DNA from: Daphnia carinata
Lineage: Eukaryota; Arthropoda; Branchiopoda; Diplostraca; Daphniidae
NCBI RefSeq assembly: GCF_022539665.2
Contig: NC_081339.1
Location: forward strand, 4,950,017-5,014,016
Length of the DNA: 64,000 nucleotides
Direction of reading: 5' to 3'
The first letter of the stretch is position 1; each line of letters opens with the position of its first letter. Shown piece by piece: positions 60,980 through 64,000 of the stretch. The notes under the pieces are model-generated. The model was not told the origin of the DNA, ran no database searches, and worked only from the letters and a program-made list of their open reading frames with translations. A program made the position numbers and the translations under genes.

Positions 60980-61966
60980 ATGTCCATTCGTGCCAACGTT
61001 ACCAAAAACGACGAGAGCATCGTCAGCGTGAAATGGTCTTTTAACTGCGCCCTAAACGTGAAAAAATCTAGCCCTCTTCAGGTGAAGCGCACGCAAGGCC
61101 GTTCGTATACGTACCATTTTGAGTTGCAATGCAATTTGTCGTGCATTCCTGTAACCGATCGCCATGAGAGCCAAAAGTACAAAATCGAGTTCTTTCTAAT
61201 AACAACATCTGGCAAAAACGACGGATCAAATCCCACCGACGATGCAGGTGTTATTCCGGATTGCTATCGTCTGCCGCGCTATATGTGGTTGACCATTGGC
61301 AAAGACGTAACGAAACATTTTTTTGAAAAAAGTCCGGAAAATAAATGGCAATCACGCAGCATTTCGACTGATTTTCCTTCAGAGTATCACACCTTCTATG
61401 GCGTTCTTTGGATCAAATTCAATTCCGTCGGTATTGGCGAAATCAAGGTTGTCAGACGTATGGCGGAGCTACTTGATCAGCAAACACATTGCGACGTCCA
61501 ATTCGTTTTCGAAAGTGGACAGCGCGTCGGTGGCCACGTTGCCATTCTATCGATTTCCAGTCCTGTGTTCAAACACATGTTCACCAACGACAGGATGACG
61601 CGTCAAGTCGACATCGCGGACATCCAAGAAGACATTTTTAAAGACCTCCTGCATTACATTTATACCGGCCATACTGGCACACCGTTGACTGAAACCAAGG
61701 CCCAGTCGTTGTACTTGGCGGCCGAGAAATACGACATAGAAGGCCTACGAGAAGAGTGTGTAGATGTTCTACTGTTCGACATACAACTGAATAATGCCAT
61801 CGACTTGATGATCTGGGCCGAAGCCCATTCGATCGACTCACTTAGAGAGGCGGCTATAAAGTTTGTCGCTGAACATTTTCATACAATTCGTGAGACGACC
61901 AAATGGGAGTATTTAGCGGGAATACATCCCGACCTTTCTGTCCGCGTTACACGGACTATAAAATAA
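60980..61966 (+). CDS. SPOP/TDPOZ-like BTB protein, copy 2 (328 aa)
   Basis: Intronless. The start MSIRANVTKNDESIVSVKW was chosen by alignment with copy 1; the open frame extends upstream but has no ATG. It has the same layout: MATH-like half, BTB (HCDVQFVFESGQRVGGHVAI, PVFKHMFTND, LLHYIYTGHT) and SPOP-type end (LNNAIDLMIWAEAHSI). Compared with copy 1 it lacks a few residues in the MVEAKTG region (reads DRMTRQV). Otherwise the two are very similar along their whole length, so the duplication is young. Probable CUL3 adaptor; target unknown. Confidence 0.88.
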   Translation: MSIRANVTKNDESIVSVKWSFNCALNVKKSSPLQVKRTQGRSYTYHFELQCNLSCIPVTDRHESQKYKIEFFLITTSGKNDGSNPTDDAGVIPDCYRLPRYMWLTIGKDVTKHFFEKSPENKWQSRSISTDFPSEYHTFYGVLWIKFNSVGIGEIKVVRRMAELLDQQTHCDVQFVFESGQRVGGHVAILSISSPVFKHMFTNDRMTRQVDIADIQEDIFKDLLHYIYTGHTGTPLTETKAQSLYLAAEKYDIEGLREECVDVLLFDIQLNNAIDLMIWAEAHSIDSLREAAIKFVAEHFHTIRETTKWEYLAGIHPDLSVRVTRTIK

Positions 61967-62311
61967 ACATTTCCTGACTGCGACAATACCCTCCCTTTAA
62001 CAATGGTTTCTCGTACGACTCACGTGAATTTCATTTGCAAATTTCAGATGAAAATAAAGAGCTAAATTTCCATTCAAAAGAAGCACGATGTTTTACTGCG
62101 TTTTGAAAGCTTTTTATCAACAAATACTGCGACTTGAGATACGCGCCACTTTATCTACGAATTTTAACGTAAGATAATAACACGGCACGATAAGAAAAAT
62201 TGAGCAACAACACACAATTTTTCTTTTTAAAAAAAGATTTAACGTTCTGGAACTTCACCGTTGTCAAGAAAGTGAGAGCAATAGGCAGCAACAAAGTTAT
62301 TTTCGCTTACA
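61967..62311. repeat. Duplicated block, second copy
   Basis: Counterpart of 60254-60542, holding the promoter of BTB copy 3. Confidence 0.75.
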
Positions 62312-63391
62312 ATGCCGATCGCAATCGCTAACGAAAATAAAGGCAGTTTAAAATGTGCAAAGTGGACAGTTGATTTCGCCAACGTGGACGGAGTAGCGAA
62401 TGAAGATTTCCAACTGTCCGGCTGCGATGCCAAGTTCGAAACCCACTTCAACGTGTCGTGCACGTACGAAAATCAGATCCAAACAGAACTCGCATACGGA
62501 CAACCTTCCCATTCCAGATTTTTCAGGAAATATGACATCGAAGTGTCTTTAACGCAGTTAAAAGAAGGTAATGATGCAACGCGTTCTAACGCAGACAGAA
62601 ACCCTGTCTCAGATTATTATCTTCAACCTTGCAACGTGTGGATTATCACCAACGAAAACGCAAAAATCAAGTTGAAGAGATCGTCTGACACGAGTGGCTG
62701 GAACGTCAAGTCTGAAAAATTCCAGGTGAACATCCCCAACACGCAAAGCAGGGCCAATCCTAAGCTCACTTTATTTACCGCTGAAATCTGGATCGAGTTT
62801 AATCGTATCGGTCAACGTGAAATAAAAGCCCTGGCGCATTTAGCGAACTACTTGTTTGTGTGTCAAAACCAATGCGACGTCCAGTTTATTTTCGAAAACG
62901 GCCAGCAAATCGGCGGCCATATTCAAATCTTATCGGCCAGGAGCGCGGTATTTGGCGCCATGTTCAATCACGATATGCAAGAGGCAAAGACGGGTAAAGT
63001 CACCATCAAAGACATCAAATCAAACATTTTCAAGGAGCTGCTTCATTACGTCTACGTTGGCCGTACCGAGTCAGCGCTGACGGACGACACTGCCCAGCAA
63101 CTGTTCTCGGCTGCGGACAAGTACGATATCTTAGATTTACGCAACGAGTGCATTGAATATCTCCTTTCACATATCGAGCTGAATAACGCCATAAACATCA
63201 TGATCTGGGCTGATTTGCATTCGATGGAAAACGTCAAAAACGTCGCACTCGACATTGTGGTTAGTAACGCCAAAACGATTTGTCAAACGGAAGAATGGGA
63301 CCGGATGGCAAAGAACTATCCCGAACTCAATCTGTTGGCAACTCGTCGCATCATTGATATAGCTCAATTTCCTTCGAATTTAAGAAAATAA
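62312..63391 (+). CDS. SPOP/TDPOZ-like BTB protein, copy 3 (359 aa)
   Basis: Intronless. Start MPIAIANENKGSLKCAKWTV. The N-terminal half (about 1-175) is MATH-like but different from copies 1 and 2, with an extra QTELAYGQPSHSRFFRKYD segment. The BTB domain (about 188-300) has QCDVQFIFENGQQIGGHIQI, AVFGAMFNHDMQEAKTGKV and LLHYVYVGRTESALTDD, then AADKYDILDLRNECIEYLL. The SPOP-type end is LNNAINIMIWADLHSMENV. The C-terminus adds DIAQFPSNLRK. The BTB half aligns well with the broken copy at 55564. Same likely role as the neighbours. Confidence 0.88.
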   Translation: MPIAIANENKGSLKCAKWTVDFANVDGVANEDFQLSGCDAKFETHFNVSCTYENQIQTELAYGQPSHSRFFRKYDIEVSLTQLKEGNDATRSNADRNPVSDYYLQPCNVWIITNENAKIKLKRSSDTSGWNVKSEKFQVNIPNTQSRANPKLTLFTAEIWIEFNRIGQREIKALAHLANYLFVCQNQCDVQFIFENGQQIGGHIQILSARSAVFGAMFNHDMQEAKTGKVTIKDIKSNIFKELLHYVYVGRTESALTDDTAQQLFSAADKYDILDLRNECIEYLLSHIELNNAINIMIWADLHSMENVKNVALDIVVSNAKTICQTEEWDRMAKNYPELNLLATRRIIDIAQFPSNLRK

Positions 63392-64000
63392 ACTTTCCAT
63401 CAAATGCAGTGGCCTAATCATTTACTGAACATCAGACTGCATCGCCGCACAAACAAAATATGAATTAATAAATTTTTAAAGAGAATAAGTAAAGCAAGTA
63501 TTAAGTAAGCTAACGGATATAGGGCTTCTTGCATCCGCAGTCAATCTGTCCTATTGCTTAAAGGTACGCCCCTTTTTGCCCAGGATATATGTGACGTCAA
63601 ATAAAGACTCGCAAAATGCGGGCCCTTTGATTTCCCCACCTTTTGATGTAGAAAAACAACGAAATGCATTTCGCGGTTATTGAAAAGTTGAATACATTTT
63701 AGTTCGAAATATTCCGTATTTGAATTTGACTTTCAATTTTCCCTCTACGCTGAGCCTCTGCTCCGCATATTCCGTGGTTGGAAAAATAAAAATAATAAAT
63801 AAACAGACTAAATAACCACGAAATTCAATGCCTTTTTTCTTTTATGTCTAGTAAAAACAACGAAAAATACCCTAACGGTTTTCAAACTTGGTATCCAATA
63901 TCACTTCCAGTTCCGTTTTCTTTTTTTTTTTCGGGTTGGAAGCGAAGGATTGGACACTGGGAAACGGACGTGGGCAAACTGACAACCCCCCTCCAAACAA
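63392..64000. other. Downstream region, nothing recognised
   Basis: AT-rich sequence after the last BTB gene. No gene begins that I can support before the window ends. Confidence 0.4.

Overview
The window looks like nuclear DNA of an arthropod. A branchiopod crustacean of the Daphnia type is the best guess. The basis is short GT-AG introns (about 60-100 nt), an expanded run of Rebers-Riddiford (RR) cuticle protein genes, a Skeletor gene, a SPRING (C12orf49) gene, a MATH/BTB gene expansion and many microsatellites. The organism is an inference from gene content; no species-diagnostic sequence was checked.

Left part (about 1.3-20.2 kb): a tandem array of eight related small secreted-protein genes, all on the minus strand. 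Nearly all share one layout: a 12-nt first coding exon, a second exon finishing the signal peptide, a third exon with a chitin-binding RR motif, and a last exon with an acidic stretch and a Met-rich hydrophobic tail. The members form a birth-and-death series. Four or five are intact, one has a frameshifted last exon, one is a clear pseudogene, and the leftmost is very divergent. Spacers between them are copies of each other with a period of about 3.8-4.0 kb. Next comes a minus-strand secreted Cys-rich repeat protein gene (18953-20094), also with a 12-nt first exon and a TATA box.

Middle (21-34 kb): a decayed, intron-containing vasa-like DEAD-box helicase copy, a piggyBac-type MITE with TTAA target duplications, a 21-bp minisatellite, tRNA-like fragments, and long AT-rich sequence with no gene I can support.

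Right part (34.7-64 kb) is a gene-rich housekeeping region. It holds a MAX-dimerisation (MXD/MAD) bHLHZip repressor (minus), an RNF207-like B-box protein (plus), Skeletor (plus), a BTB two-zinc-finger factor (minus), SPRING (minus), a Lys-rich possible TPX2-like protein (minus), an intron-bearing tRNA-Thr(CGU) candidate (minus) and an intronless GT10 fucosyltransferase (minus). A cluster of SPOP-like BTB genes (plus) has three intact members, one full-length pseudogene and one N-terminal remnant.

The genes do not form one pathway. The functional themes are cuticle building in the left array and, possibly, BTB-dependent ubiquitination in the right cluster. All exon joins below were made by eye from GT/AG sites, phase and paralogue comparison.
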